Positions 13,223-27,216 of a stretch of DNA of 64,000 bases are shown in pieces (within the stretch, counting starts at the first letter, position 1; every line of letters begins with the position of its first letter). The notes beneath the pieces were generated by a model, which made no database searches, had not been told where the DNA came from, and saw only the letters and a program-made list of their open reading frames with translations. The DNA comes from Ophiura sarsii (lineage: Eukaryota > Echinodermata > Ophiuroidea > Amphilepidida > Ophiuridae), in contig CM069455.1 of NCBI GenBank assembly GCA_035610835.1, positions 35,359,596 through 35,423,595 of the forward strand, in the 5' to 3' direction. The position numbers were made by a program, and so were the translations under genes.

Positions 13223-14495
13223 AAGTAATAATGATTGTAAAGTGATATCTCAAAAATGGAACATCCCATATACTTAAGTTTGGTATCATTTTAAAGCTTG
13301 AATGTGTTTTACAGTTTGAAGAAGCAGAGAGCAAGGACATAACAAATGAGTAAGAATTACTGTGATAGGATCCAATCTCAATGGTCAAAGGTTAAAATTG
13401 GAACCCTAAATTAATTCGGATCCGAAAGGGTTAAAAAACAATACAAATTCTAAATTTAGGCAAACCATAGATAGCATCGTCTGTAGCGAATAACAGGGAA
13501 CCTTGTACGCCCTCTATTTAGGTAAAATTGTATATTGCCCATCTCTAGCCGCCATTTTTATTTTGCAGACGAAAATAGAGCGATTTTTCGAGATGACTAG
13601 CGCACTAATTTAAGGTTTTTTGCAAGTAAATTAGTACTTTATAAGGTAAATTTTGTGTGATATTGCTACATATCCGTGTTCAAGTATATAGCCATACAAT
13701 AGGTCTGTCCGATTGCCTTTAGTATTCAATTATGACGGTTAGCATCCGGCGATCGCAAGCTCTGGGTCAGAATTATGCAGTTGAGGCTTGAGCAGTCCTA
13801 GTTACTAGTTAGTAGTGCCAAAAGGGTTTAGATCGCGAGCGATCTGAAAAAGGGTACCTGGCTGCTGAAAATTAGTAACTCCCACAATACAGCACGGTCG
13901 ATACCTCAAAAATACACTACAACAACAAGTACCGTATACACTATACGAAAAATATTATTTGTAAATAAATATTCACTTGACTTGAGACCAAGCTTCGCGC
14001 TAGGCTGCGTTTTTGCGTCCCGGACGCTCCAAAAGCAATTCTCACGCACGAAATGTGTCAAAGCAATAGGTTCATGCGTCCCACGGGACGCAACTCAAAA
14101 TTTGTAGGGAACGTCAACAAAGTAGAAAGTAAACACGAATAACACCATTCGCACGTGTTATTTCTATTTTTTATTACACAAATTTCGTTTTCGCATGTCG
14201 GAGGATGGCTGAAATTACCGCGATCGTTCATGTATCATCTGGTGTAGAGGTGGATTGATTGATTATACTCGTGTAAAATACACATTACTCAGATCGCGTA
14301 TTACTACAGCGAGCGATCGTCCGTGTTTCATCTTGTGAAAGAGGTGGAAAAACAAGATGGCCTGCGCACAACCAAGAATAATTGTAATTTAAACCGACCG
14401 CGCATCCGCTTGTAAAGGTATAGGAAAATGGATAACTCGCTCTCTGATTTGACTGACGAAGCATTTTGTCAATAATGGCGGACAAGGCACGACAC
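13223..14495. other. Sequence without recognised genes
   Basis: Contains repeated gcgtcc/cgggacgc words near 14000-14095 but no coding or transposon ends that could be paired. Confidence 0.5.
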
Positions 14496-14876
14496 CAAGG
14501 GTGGCGCTGGGTCAAAAAAAAACCCTTTGTGATTGTGATTTGTGTCTGTTCAATTCATTGAAGTTGGTCATGCATTATTGTAATGTTCAATGTTTATTTA
14601 TTTAATTTTGCACGTTAATAAACTCTTCTGCAATTGAATCAACGCTGACAGTAGACAGGAAGACAGCACAGCAGTAGCAGTACTAAAGTGGGTACTTATT
14701 TAACAACATTAAACAATATAGTAACAAATGCAGCATCAAATAACGCAATGCCATGCTTCGTGCTTGATAATTTGATGGGACCCCCAAAATTTGTGTGGGA
14801 CCCCTCATTTTTGTATTTTGTGCATGCTCATGAGTCCCATGTGACCCCCAAGATTTTTGACCCAGCGCCACCCTTG
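14496..14876. mobile_element. MITE with caagggtggcgctgggtc ends
   Basis: 22-bp inverted ends at 14496-14517 and 14855-14876. The right half has repeated gggacccc/gacccccaa words. No target duplication is clear. Confidence 0.75.
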
Positions 14877-15317
14877 CTTGAGACTGCTGAGTCTTGAATT
14901 GAATTGATTCTGTTCCGTGCTCACAGTGTCAAGCGGGGCCGAAGGATAGCCCGCCGCTAGGCGCTAGTAAGAAAAGGAGCCGCCTGCGGCCGAGGCGACT
15001 TAACCCGGCTTGTTACGAACCGATTAAAGTTAGGTCCTATTTTGCGCGAACTCTACCCCTATCGTAGAGGGCGCTGTTGTACCTAGGATGCGTGTTTTTT
15101 TCAGCAAGCTAGATGGTTCGCCGCCAAAAATATGCGATCTCTACCACTATCGCGTTAGTAGTACCACCAGGGACCCGGGCCAGGGTGTCAAATTTGACAC
15201 CTCTCTGGCAGTACTACGGTCTTTACCAGCTGTTCCCTGTTCTACAAGTACAAGCCACCAGCCGAGCACTATCGGAATTTTGCCTTTGTCACTGTGCGAT
15301 CTGGGAGTATTTGGCAT

Positions 15318-15380
15318 TTTTTTTATTTTTTTTATTTTTTTTATTTTTTTTATTTTTTTCTTCTTTCTTTTTTCTTTTTT
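15318..15380 (+). repeat. T-rich simple repeat (tttttttta)n
   Basis: Five or more A-interrupted T tracts at a 10-bp period, then T/C-rich sequence. Frames through it are artefacts. Confidence 0.9.
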
Positions 15381-15475
15381 TATTTCGTCGTGAGTGAGTG
15401 TTAAAGGCACATTAAGGGGGCTGTCAAGTGTCAGAAATAGCTTCCGTAAAACTGCCGTAACTACGTCATTATTCA

Positions 15476-15580
15476 TATATTCCATATACAAGTATACATT
15501 TTTTTGAAGGAAAGGGTTCAATAAATTTCCATATACAAGTATACATTTTTTTGAAGGAAAGGGTTCAATAAATCTAACCA
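15476..15580 (+). repeat. 52-bp tandem duplication
   Basis: Two nearly identical units containing ccatatacaagtatac and gaaggaaagggttcaataaa. Confidence 0.9.
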
Positions 15581-16936
15581 TGAACATGAAATTGCTCTAA
15601 AAAGAACCATTTTGGAGAAAATCATAAAAAACGAGAATTTTGACCAGTCTTCAATTCGGACAAGGTAACCCAAAAAATATTTTCTGAAAATCTGTCCTTT
15701 TACGATTTTTGTAATCTTAAGAAAATTACCCGGGTTCCATTTTTTTTGTTTTTTGATATCTGAGATATTTTTTTATTTATTGACCAAATAAGGCAACAAA
15801 ATGGGATTTTTAAATACAACAAACGTGAATTTCCACAAAATGATCCGAAAAATCGGAAAATAGGCCTAAAACAAAAAAACAAAAAAATGGAACCTGGCGA
15901 AGATCATGGTTGTTGCGTTAAACTTACTTGCTGTCCATCAGATGCAGTTTGTATTGAGTTATCGTGTCTGTAAATCGTATTTTTACTCAAAAATGAACAT
16001 AAAGAAATCAACCGATGAATGTGAAAAGTGACAATACCGCCGTTAGATCATGGTTTACGGGGAAATACACGTATTTCAAATCCTGTTCTTTAGATATTGT
16101 GGGAAGCATATAAATCCCCAACTTCGTGCAAAGTTTCATTACAAACCGTTCTTTTCTTGGTATCAAAATAACCTCAAATGTGTGTTAAAAAACACCTTTT
16201 TCATGATGTCGAGTGTGAAAAAAGAAGCCATACCATTTCATGCGCATTCGAAGTGCGTTCACAATTTCCGGGAAGCGTAACGCATGAAAGCACGTGCATC
16301 AATCGACAATGTGGAATGTTTTGAGTTGGCAAAATAAATGGTGACGCGTGCGCGTTGAACCGGTTGACAAAGATTAGACGCTTGTGTATTAATTTCTGTG
16401 CGCAACACTCTGCTGCGGCTAATCATCAGAGTTTATCATTATAGGCCCAGTGTAGTCGAGTCTTTATCAATGTGATCATTTTAAAATGCACCGTGGCGGG
16501 ATTAGTGAGTAGTCTGGGTGTAAAAATCAACACCTATATCCTAGATAAAGGACTTAGTAAAGGAAAGGAGAGAGAAAAATTGGAAACATTAGAGAGAAAG
16601 CAAGAAATGGGGATGAAGATTTAATTTAAGACCTGTCGTTTGGTAGGCCTACATGTTTTCTCTTCTTCTACTTCAGATATTAAAAGAGACGGAATCAGGT
16701 AAGCTTCTGATTAACATGATTAATATGAGTCACGTCACGAATTGTAATTTCATCATAGTAAAAGGCCACAACATGCCACCTGAACTTGATCCTCGTTATG
16801 CCAGCGCCACTGAAAAAGAAACTGAAATATATGTCCGATAGGTCTAATGTTTAATGAAGCAGGAAAATAAAATTAACGGTTTGTAAAATGACTATAGGAA
16901 TTGTCTATGGGTAAACTGTCAAGCGAACGAGTAACA

Positions 16937-17215
16937 GTAGCGTATCAGCAGAGTGTCCCCTCCCTCGACGGATTTGACCGGGTAGAACAGCTCAAACTAC
17001 CGGGCTAAAAGGTTTTATTTTCTGTATACAGTGGGTTGGGGGAGCAAGGGCCCCAATTTGAGTCGGATGGGGTGGATTTTGAGAACACCCCCACCCTCCC
17101 CGTTTTCAAATGTCGGACTCGGCGGCGGCAATCCTCAGCCTGTAAAGTTAAAGCCTACCGGGAAGATACCATTTCCCCCTCTGACAAGAGATCTCATCAG
17201 ATACGCCACTGGCGG
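16937..17215. mobile_element. MITE with cagtagcgtatc ends
   Basis: cagtagcgtatca at the left and cagatacgccactgg at the right are near complements. Related ends occur at 54349 and at the right of the 53649 insertion. Confidence 0.6.
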
Positions 17216-19124
17216 GTAATGGATCACATTTCACAGTAGTTAAATGATGAGTATTTTCCATTAGAATGGACTTGGATCCTTTTAAAATTGGTTTGCTATC
17301 TACCAAAGATAATTATTAAATAGTGATTGTTCAGTATTAGCTCTATTAAGCATTCGGTTGGATCTCTTATAAAAGTAGTTTGCTATCTACTGAAGATAAC
17401 AATGATAACGGTGAAAACACGGTCATTATTAACAATTAGCTCTAGTAGGCCTATATATACAGTCATGTGGGTATTTCCATTACTGCATTATTTATTGGCT
17501 ATCCCTATGAATTGTCTTGTCACCTATACCTAGATTGAAACTTTTTTTCATTGAGAGGACACAAAAGTACATGGATATCAAAGGTGCAACCACACATTTA
17601 ATTAATCAGGCCTATTGTTTACATCTCATAACTTCGTGATAAACCAAACCGATGTTACCCTATTTTTTTTGTTGGGGTGGGTCCGAGGGGCAGAAATATA
17701 GAGCATCCTCTCCCACCATAATCCCATCCCTTTCACCTTTGCTTTCAGTCTAGAACATTCGGACGTTTCATTGATTCAAAAATATGAATGATGGGCCATT
17801 TAGCGATCGAAATGGGAAGATCTCTGTTCTTTGTTCAGTCCGAATTTCATTTGGAATGTTCCAGAATTTTATATTATTCAATTTAACTATGACATTTTAG
17901 TAGGATTTTTTAGAAACATGACTTGTTTGGCCGTATAGGCCTACTTCTGGTTTGGAACTTATTTTGTCTCATATTATGGCATGTCACCAAACCGTAGGCC
18001 TAACAGCGGGGCCTTAGACCCGAACGCAACTGAAATAAATGAGCTTATATGGATATTATATTAAAATACATGCCAGGAGAGGCTGTCCATTCCTGCTCTC
18101 CATGGCCCTATACCCCCCCCCCCCCCCCCCCCCCCCCCCCACATGTCGTGTTTTTGATTGCCGCGTGTGCACATACTATACAAAGTTAGACTATATATAA
18201 CTATGAGATAACCATGTGAACCATTTGATAGCATCGGTTCATCGGCCCGAGGATGCTTCTCCGATCATGCCCATGTAGGCCTAGGGAAAATGGCACTTAT
18301 AATTGATATTATGTTTGATATAACTGAATGACAAATTAGTACACCGAGTTAAACTAATTGAGAACTAGCTAACTTACAACGATACGAAGTAATAGGCCTA
18401 CCATATTCAGTAATGACAATAAATAGATAAACAGGACAGGTATAGGCCTATTGGATGGACGGGGCGGGTGGAACGGACTTGTACAACATCGAAAGGCCAA
18501 ACAAAAACAAAACATTAACGTCTTCCGATAAAACCCGGTGTAAGTCTTTTTGATACTCCTTACAATGTTTCACTCCGATGGATTCAAAATCTTTCTCTGT
18601 CCTTTATTTTTTATCTTTTTTCCTTCTCTCTTTCCAAACTCCTTGACATTAACGCTTGTGCTAAAGCCTTGTTTTACTAATAGGCCTACTTGCTTCAGGC
18701 TCAGCCACACCCCGGCAAAAATGACGGTTTGATTAGTCGGGCCTCCGATGCGTAAACAATGCGTATGAACAAGCCCTCAAACGCAGCAAAAACATAGCGG
18801 GTAACGCAGCACGCACTGACGGCTTTCGAAACAACAGCGTCGCGTATTTTAAGCGAACTGGCGCGTGCTAATTTGCGTGAAAAACAAAACACGGGATACG
18901 CGGCGCATGGGAGTTTCGCTGATCCCCTGCGGGCAGACTTTTCCATTCTACTTTGTCAATGATCACAATAAGGGATTTAAATCCTTCTAAATAGGCTATT
19001 GGATTTTCAAAATTGAAAATTTCTTTGCATGTACTGATAGATAACACTCTGAAGTCTTGAAAAATGAAGAAAAGTGGAATTCCTGGAAAATACGAAATGA
19101 CACTTGACAGCCCCCTTAAGTGGT

Positions 19125-22100
19125 GTTGAAAATTTTAAATGTTTAAAAATTTACTTAAGAATTCAAGATGAACATTAAAAATGGCCATTACTGTTGTTTC
19201 TTCTAGCAAAAACACAGCAAAACTTGATTAAAACAATATCATCGCTATTTATTGAAAAACGCCCTCTATGCAAATATGGTTCACGTTATGTATCACACGT
19301 ACCGCAGGGGGATACTGTCGGACGTAAAATGCTCGTCCCGCGGGACGAGAATTTTTTGAATCAACGTTTTCTTGTACATAGAGGGCTGATTTTTCTTAAT
19401 ACTTATAGGTGTAAGTTCATACATGTAATACAATTATAAAAATATACTAATCCCAGTTTTTATCATAATTGAGGGCGCATCCTCCAACACATCTCTTAGT
19501 GCCCCTTTAAGTTGACAAGGCATAGCATTAGATAGGCTAGCCTAGGCCTACGGCGTGATTGCGTTTTACATTGATTGATTGTCATATTAGGCACAAAAAA
19601 AAAAGATGTTTGGTTGCCCTCCGCGACTGACCGAAAAAACACGAAAAAAACACGTCACGTTTTTTTTAATTTATTTTTTAAAATAATTTTTAAATCCGAA
19701 AATTTCATAATCTTGGACATAATTTTGTCCCAAAGATGTAGAAATAAATTCTATGAAATGTTTTGAAGTCCAATTTATCAAATGTAATAAGTCAAAAATA
19801 TTGCGCACAAAACTCATCAAAATATTCACATCACCGTACGCCTACTTCATTTTGTACACTGCTTACAGCCCAAAACTCAACATGAGGGGGCACACCACTA
19901 AATAACTCCCACATTGAAATACACGCCTTTCGGCCCTTTTTCAAGACCGTATTTTTACCCCACGTAACAATGATGGAAGTTTTTATTTCGCATGAATGTA
20001 TTAGATATGTGTTGAATTTTATTTTAAACTTGAATTTTCTTGACCTATCTAGATCAACTTTTTCGCTACGGGCACCAAAACAGCGCCCTCACCAAACGAT
20101 ATTTTCGCTTCCTCACCGATTCCGGCAACGATATCCTTCCGCAGCCTAGGCTCCCGTGCGTATTCGATTCCGACGATTTTTGACCACATTAGCAATGCTG
20201 AGGTTCTATTCTATCTTTTTCATAAAAAATAAGCAAGATTTACTTCTATTTGCTTCCCCTGGGACCAAGGTCTTAGCCAGAGACCCGTCCACCCGTCATC
20301 TGGACGGGCAAATTACTCCCAGGACGGGCAGATTTAAGGGATCTAACAGATGTGATCTTCTAAAAATAGTTGTTGTAAGAGTTTAGTGAACTTGAAACTA
20401 GTTCTGACTGATAAATCAAGGCTAAAACAGCACATTTGAACCTTGTGACCCCATAGAGGTGGAAAACAGGTTGATTTATATTTTAGGGTCAAGTTCTGAA
20501 CAGGCTTTTCTGATAAATTGGACGGGCAGTTACTGAACTCTGGCTAAAACCCTGCCTGGGACGATGATCAAATTGATATAGGTACTATTTCTCCGAACCA
20601 TACACCAAACGCGCAAGGATTTAGTGTAGTGCCCCCATGACCTTTGCCCCATTCATTTCATACGCGCTGTTTCTAGTCGGCCATGTGCGTTTCTAGAAAG
20701 GTTTCTTTGAAAAATAAATTGTAAAGATAGAACAGTGAAACAATGTGTCTTTTTTGCAACGTGTATGAACAAAAAACAAAACCGAAAGAATGAAGAAAAA
20801 CAATGTATCAATCTTCCAAAGTATGTTCTAAAACGTTCCACGCAAATTGCAATCTAAATTAAATCTAGCAACACTGGGAGACGTACTGTTTCGTCCATAG
20901 ACACTGACTGGCACGTTTCTATCCCTTTTTTGACAAGCAAAACAGCAACGACAGATTGTCTGCACATGGGTCACGCTCGCCTTATCGTAAATTGTAATAT
21001 AATGATAGGCATGAAAAATCATCAAATTTTGAAAATAAAAATATTTTTGTTTTTAAAATGGAATAGGCCTAGGCCCTACATGGAAACAAAGTAGGCTACT
21101 TTACAATAAAAAATGATAGTTCAACCATGTCTGAAGGCTGAATAATCACAAAGTTATAACCAAAAGTAGTTTGCCTTATATTTGGCCATTTCCACGTAAG
21201 GATTGCACACTCATGCATTTTGAAAGTAATTTATTTTTTACCGTTAAAACATTCTTTCTGTAAAAGTAGACTAATCAAGCTTTCAGAAACTAATTTTGGT
21301 TTTTCTTCTGCTGCATTCTGATTATTTTTATGAAGGGTTAAAGTTTGCGGAAATGGGAAATATTTTTTTCCCCAAAATTTTGTGATGAACATTTGAGTTT
21401 CCCTCTGCGCCCTTCTGCTACAGTTCTAATGTTTAAAAGATAATTTTGAAATGAAGTATGATACCTTTCCTTTCCATCACAAAATAAAAATTTAACCCAA
21501 AAGATGAATAATTATTTTGTTATAAGATATTTAAAAATAAGGCATATTAAAAATGTCCCGTCTGTCACAAAAAAACATGAAATAGTTGTATATTTTTTAC
21601 ACTAAGGGATATTTTTAGTTCAAAATTAATTCTTATTTTCTATCAAGTTGACCTAACCTTTTTCACGGTAGCGTACAGCCATATCAGAAACTGCCATTTT
21701 GTTGATGGGGACAGGGTGGAAAGCCTGGCAGGGGATGCCCTGGCTCTCTCAGCTTTAGCCTCGGCCGGAGCCTGGCCTCAAATTTATTAACCATTTAACA
21801 CCATTTGGCCTTATTTCCAGGGCGGCTGGGCTCTAATAGTGTTTTGTTTTGTTCAAATCAAATATCTCCCATTTATTTTCTCTCTTTTTATTCCCTTTTA
21901 ATACCCAACTTTTTGTTGGTTGATGTCTGTGTCATTGACAAATTCTGTGTGACCTTTCCTCGGGGAGGTGGGGGGGGGGGGGGGGGGGTACTCTAATGGG
22001 TCGCTTTTTTTCTAAAAAAACATAATGGGATGATTTTGTGATGGAAAATCTCTATAAAAAAATGCCCCACTTTATACAGATGGGTCTATTTTTAAATCCT

Positions 22101-22900
22101 TACAAATGGGCATATTTTCCAGATAATTTGTGAATCCTCAGAAATGGGTTCCGTCAAGAATTTGGTGGTAAACGACACATGTACACCCATGACGCACCGC
22201 TCCCGGGGGTCTTATGCGTCTTACAACTTATATTTATATGAAGTGTTTGCTGTAAGTTGTAACATGATGCAACATTATCAAGATTTATAAATGTTTGTAT
22301 ACACTATTTTTTTATTTCATGTCAACAAAATTATTTTGCATGCATGTGATCTGGTAAAAAAAGATGTTTCATGAATTATGGGAATGATAACACATAAGTT
22401 TTGAAAACATTTCAAATCCTTTGATACACAGATTTACAATTTTGCATTACCACACACAAACTGTGCACAAAGCGTACACAAATTTCACATTTCTTCCAAA
22501 ACTGAAACTAAAGACAATGCAAAACCCTGAAATAAATAACGGCATTGCCCCAAATGATTCAGTAACCATTTTTATGTACTAGTACATCTCTCTCTCACTC
22601 GTATTTAATGATTGCCTCTAAAAATGTTTATTCTGAATCAGTGTTCAAATCAAATTAAGAAAAAATATCGGGTTTTCCAACAGATAACCATGTTAAGAAA
22701 TCAGGTTATCCGTCAATTTTTTGGTTGTCTGATAAAGTCACTACAGTACAATATTCAAAAAGTATGGTCACCCAACGGATAACCTGCTTTGAACCTCCAG
22801 CATTTTTGGGCGTTAGGAAGCCCGGATTACTATTTAGTTCGAACACTGGCCTGAATTTCTTGCCACACATTCCATTAACAAGTCAACAAACATGCCTCGC
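19125..22900. other. Intergenic sequence with repeat debris
   Basis: Apart from the hAT MITE at 20266, there is a repeat near 19150-19440 (attcaagatgaacattaaaa, aaaacttgattaaaacaat) that recurs at 37015-37110 and, inverted, at 39190-39330. A poly-G tract and t/a-rich repeat follow at 21968-22210. No gene recognised. Confidence 0.5.
20266..20554. mobile_element. hAT MITE, 289 bp
   Basis: 8-bp duplication cctgggac (20258-20265, 20555-20562). Ends caaggtcttagccagag and the complement of ctctggctaaaaccctg. Interior ggacgggca words recur. Confidence 0.88.
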
Positions 22901-22901
22901 T

Positions 22902-25771
22902 GAGGCTGATCGGTTTGTCACGGACGGACGTTTGTGCAAAACATGAGCGAAAAACAGTTTGTAAAAAGTAACTACTGACATTTATTCAACTTTTTATGTT
23001 TAATGTTATAGAGAATCATCAACTTTATTGAAATACACAAAAAAAATAAGGTGTGGTTTGTTACTAAAAATAGAACGACGGAAATGTTTGTGTCACGGAC
23101 GGACTAGATAGAAATAGGGTTCTCTACCTTTTAGTGCTTCTTTTCAATTTCTATCTAGTCAACTCCATATTCCCCAATGCTTTCCAGGTCAAATAGTAAA
23201 TAAGATACATGGTTTGAATATCTGATACACAGCATTTAAAAATATTTCTTATTTTTTACAGGGGTAGGGTAACAAACTTTGTCACGGACGGACATTTTTG
23301 AGCGTCACGGACGGACACAAATGTTAACTACATAAAAAACTTTGAAATTGCCACTTATTTACACTTTAATATGAAAAAAATGGTATCAAATACTTACAAA
23401 ATAGTAAGAAAAATGTTAAGTCATGAATTTTCAGTCTTAGTAATAAAAAGCAGTCAAGATATTAGTCTTTTTCCAACACTATGGACAAGATAGAAATAGG
23501 GTTCTCCGGACCTTTAGTACTTCTTCTTAATTTCTATTTAAATAATTCCATATTCCTCAAGCTTTCCAGGTCAAATAGTAAGTGAGATACATGGTTTGAT
23601 ACACAGCATTTGAAAACAGATTTATTTTTTACAAGAGAAGGGTAGACCTGTAACAAACTGTGTCACAGATGGAAATTTGTTAGCATCACGGACGGACACA
23701 GATGTTGAAGAACTTTGAAATTGCCACTTATTTACATGACAAAATGGTATCAAATACTTACAAAATAGTAAGAAAAACTGTATGTCATAATTTTTCAGTC
23801 TTAGTAATTAAAAAGGATCACAAGATACCAAAACCAGTGTGATGGTTATATTCAAAGGTTGCAGAATTTGGCACTTTGATAGCAGAGGGTTCACATTGGT
23901 GTGAAAAAAAATACTTTTTGATATTGATATTGAAATGTACCTCACAAGTCACAATATTGGACAACATCTTGGCTAACCGAAACTGCATTCGAAAAGAAGA
24001 AAAAATGCGGAAAAAGTTTTCGGAATAGTCCATTATTACCCAAGGGGTAGAAACAAGATACGTTATGGACGGGTATTCTTAGTAGAAGTTGACCTTGCCA
24101 TATTTTATGTTAATGAAACATTTTCAATTTTTTAAATTAAAAATTGATAGATGGCACATTTATCCATTAAATAAGATATATATTTTTTTAAAAAGGTTCT
24201 GGAAAGTAATTACCCTGCCCTTGTGATAACTTTTTGATGCAGAGCTGTCCGTCCGTGACGCAAAAAAAGTGTTAAAGTTTTACAACTTTTTTCAAGGAAA
24301 GAGAGAAAAAATAAAAACATAGTGAGCTATCTCCCCTATATACCCCCTTTCTCATGTAGAAATGAAACTTAACAATGGCGTCAATAAATAAGTTAAATCA
24401 GTGATTAAAAGTTGTCACGGACGGACACAAATTTTGTCACGGACGGACATTATTCAGTTCTGAGTACAAATGCCGAACTGAATCCTGCCCCTCTTACCAT
24501 AAATGGCAAGAGATAGACCTGCTGCATCATATAAATAGACTGTATGCTGTGATACAACTTTGTAAAACAATTTTGACCCTTCTTTGATAAATTTTGTTCG
24601 ATTAATTGTGTAAAAGACTGTATGCTGTGATACAACTTTTTAAAACAATTTTTGTTCAATTAATTGTGTAATTAAAGGTTAGTGATAATGGATACATGTA
24701 GGCATCCAACCATGTTTTGAGTTTTTCAAAGTTTCATGAAGAAAAAGCCTGCAACTTTTGATAGTGCAAAGCTTAAAATTAAATTTGTGCTAACATCTCC
24801 AATGATACTTTCTGATTTCAATGCTGTTACTTTCTTTTATTTCACATACACTTATTATATGGGGCAATTTTAAACAGTGTCTTTTAACTGATCTCATGAT
24901 ACCTTTTATTTGCAAGCATTATTTCAGCATGTACAGGCAGTAAGGTTAACAAGCGCAAGCTATATTACAGATTCACCAAAGAAGATCTGCTGAGAGTTCA
25001 CAAATGCGCAAATAAGCAAATGACTTCATTTGACTTCAAGTAATTTTACAGTGCACCTGGTGAGCATCATAACATGTGCTCACTGCTGTAGCAAACCTAC
25101 TCATTTGCAAAAAGGGCATACCTGTATGAACTAGTTCATTTAATGGTAAGAGGGTGGTATTCAGCTTTGCTTGTGTGCTCAGAACTGAACAGTAGCTAAC
25201 AGTGTCCGTCCGTGACAAAATTTGTGTCTGTCCGTGACAACTTTTAATTAAAGATTTAACTAATTTATGCCTGCCCTAATTAATTAATACTCCTGCATGG
25301 GAAAGAATACATATAAGGGAGATACTTCACTATGTTTTTATTTTTTTACTTTGTCCTTGAAATTAGTTAAAAAACTTTTAAACTTTTTTTGCGTCACGGA
25401 CGGACAGCAAAACATCAAAATGTTAACGCAAGTCTAGCGATATAACTTCCCCAGAACTTTTTTCCCAAATATTTACTTATTTGATGGAAAAGTGTGTCAG
25501 CTATCAACATTACATCACAAACCTCTGAAAATGTTACATTAACATAAAAATATAGCATGATGAACTTGAACTAAAATGTCCGTCCGTGACGCATCTTGTT
25601 TTCACCCCTTGGACAATAATGGACTGTTCCGCGAACGTACCGCAATATAATTTATTTTTAAATGCAGTTTCAGATAGCCTAGATATTGTCCAAGATTGTA
25701 AGGTACCTATCAATATCAAAATCAGAAATTTATTTTTTCATAACCATGTTAACCTTTAACCGATCAGCCTC
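22902..25771. mobile_element. 2.9-kb fold-back element carrying GTCACGGACGGAC motifs
   Basis: Outer inverted ends GAGGCTGATCGGTT (22902-22915, 25758-25771). Large inner inverted arms run at about 23910-24465 and 25195-25735. The word GTCACGGACGGAC, or its complement, occurs about a dozen times (for example near 22917, 23092, 23280, 23302, 23686, 24246, 24414, 24436, 25203, 25394, 25577). A 390-bp block is duplicated at 23090/23480, and a 75-bp block at 24536/24615. No transposase ORF. Confidence 0.82.
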
Positions 25772-25927
25772 CGCTAATTATTTGTAACATTCTTGTTCAA
25801 AAAATATTGGAAGAAAAAGTAGTATAACGTGCCAAAAACTGCATCAATTTTTGTCCAGTTTTCACTGAATAAATCTGCCATAGAGCATATTAATCTTGAT
25901 CCCTGATGCAAATAAGGTCATTGCACA

Positions 25928-26207
25928 CAGGGTTCTAGCCAGGACCATTTTAGAATCTGGTAAATTAACTGACGGCGAACAGAGAAAAAGTTGCGAACGA
26001 AGTGCAGTGGATCATGGCATGGGATCCAGAGGCCTTCTTAGGGGTTTTAATTGCACTTTGAGGGTTCCTGCCACATAATTTCTTGTTTTATGCGGCAGTT
26101 TAATGATTTTATCCACAATTCTTTTTTTTAGAGTGCCGGGCGGCCAGCCCAATTCCAGGCTTAGCGCCGGGCGGGCTAGCCCAGCGCCCGTCCTAGCTAG
26201 AACCCTG
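25928..26207. mobile_element. hAT MITE, 280 bp
   Basis: Perfect 8-bp target duplication attgcaca (25920-25927, 26208-26215). Ends cagggttctagccaggac and cctagctagaaccctg are complementary. Confidence 0.92.
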
Positions 26208-26779
26208 ATTGCACATGTTCAAAGTGATCATAACAACCCAACGTTTATCGAATGGTTCTCAGCCTGTGTAAACTGTAAATTAATGTAATAATAAATGTGA
26301 GAGGGCCTGACACATACATGTATGTGACTTTTCAATCCTAGCAGAATCTTTATCGAAGACTAACTGAAATTAAGGTTGCCTTCCATAAATATTCTGCTAG
26401 GCTCGTAACTGCCCGGGCAAATAGTTGGTTACGGACACCAATTATAGCTCCCTCAATTGTGCCCAGGCATATAGAATTTTGCCTTTTATGTACACCGACT
26501 TTCACTTACAGACCATGATAGATTTCTAAAATGATTATTTTCATATTGGTAAAATTATTGCATTTAAAAAGAAGTATGTTAATTAAAACCTAGTGACATT
26601 CTTAGACATTAACAATAGGCCTACATGCATGATAATTAAAGTTCATGGTTTGTGTTAAGATTGAACATGAATTGAAACACAATTGTGATATTTATATGAA
26701 TGTTAAGGACATTTTTGATGATGATGATGATATACTATAGAAACAACATTCATTCATTCATTTGATTCAGCACTCACAT

Positions 26780-27216
26780 ATGTGACGTGTTCTACTGAAA
26801 CCAGACGGAATTGGGCAGAGCTCCAAACTGAGAAATAGCCCAAAACCTAATTGGGGGTGATTTTTTTGGGGAATATTAGTTTCTTGTAAATAATTAATCT
26901 TCAGAGTGTTTATAACAATATCGTAAAAGATTCAGATTCAAAAATCATCCTAAATATATGTTTCAGTGATTTAAAAAAGCCTAGTTCTAGTAAAAAGCCT
27001 AGTTCTAGTAACTTTAAACGGTGATATCTCAGTTTGGAGTTTTCATAAAGACCGTAAAAGACGAACTTGAAAATGATGTAACTCTGCTTTAGGAAGTCCG
27101 ATTAAAAAAAGAGGGGTACCACTGTAAAGCTGAAGATCTCTACTTTAATAATCAATTACTAACTCAATTTTGATATCTTGCCCAATTGTGTCTGGTTTTG
27201 GTAGAACACGTCACAT
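26780..27216. mobile_element. MITE with TIR gtgacgtgttctac, copy 1
   Basis: Inverted ends of about 36 bp (catatgtgacgtgttctac ... gaattgggca). It abuts copy 2 head to tail with a shared cacatatgtg. The interior has repeated tctcagtttggagttttcat words. A third copy lies at 53231. Confidence 0.85.

Larger units (their letters stand above)
15412..19124. mobile_element. Possible 3.7-kb TTAA-flanked element
   Basis: TTAAGGGGGCTGTCAAGTGT at 15411 and its exact complement near 19103-19124 face each other; TTAA lies at both ends. The interior has no recognised transposase, but includes a 52-bp tandem duplication (15476-15580), a poly-C run (18114-18140) and a MITE (16937-17215). It could be two separate copies of one end. 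Confidence 0.5.

Noticed and set aside
15147..15587. 146-codon minus-strand open frame
   Set aside because: Its length comes from the T-rich simple repeat (poly-Lys/Ile) and the 52-bp tandem duplication.
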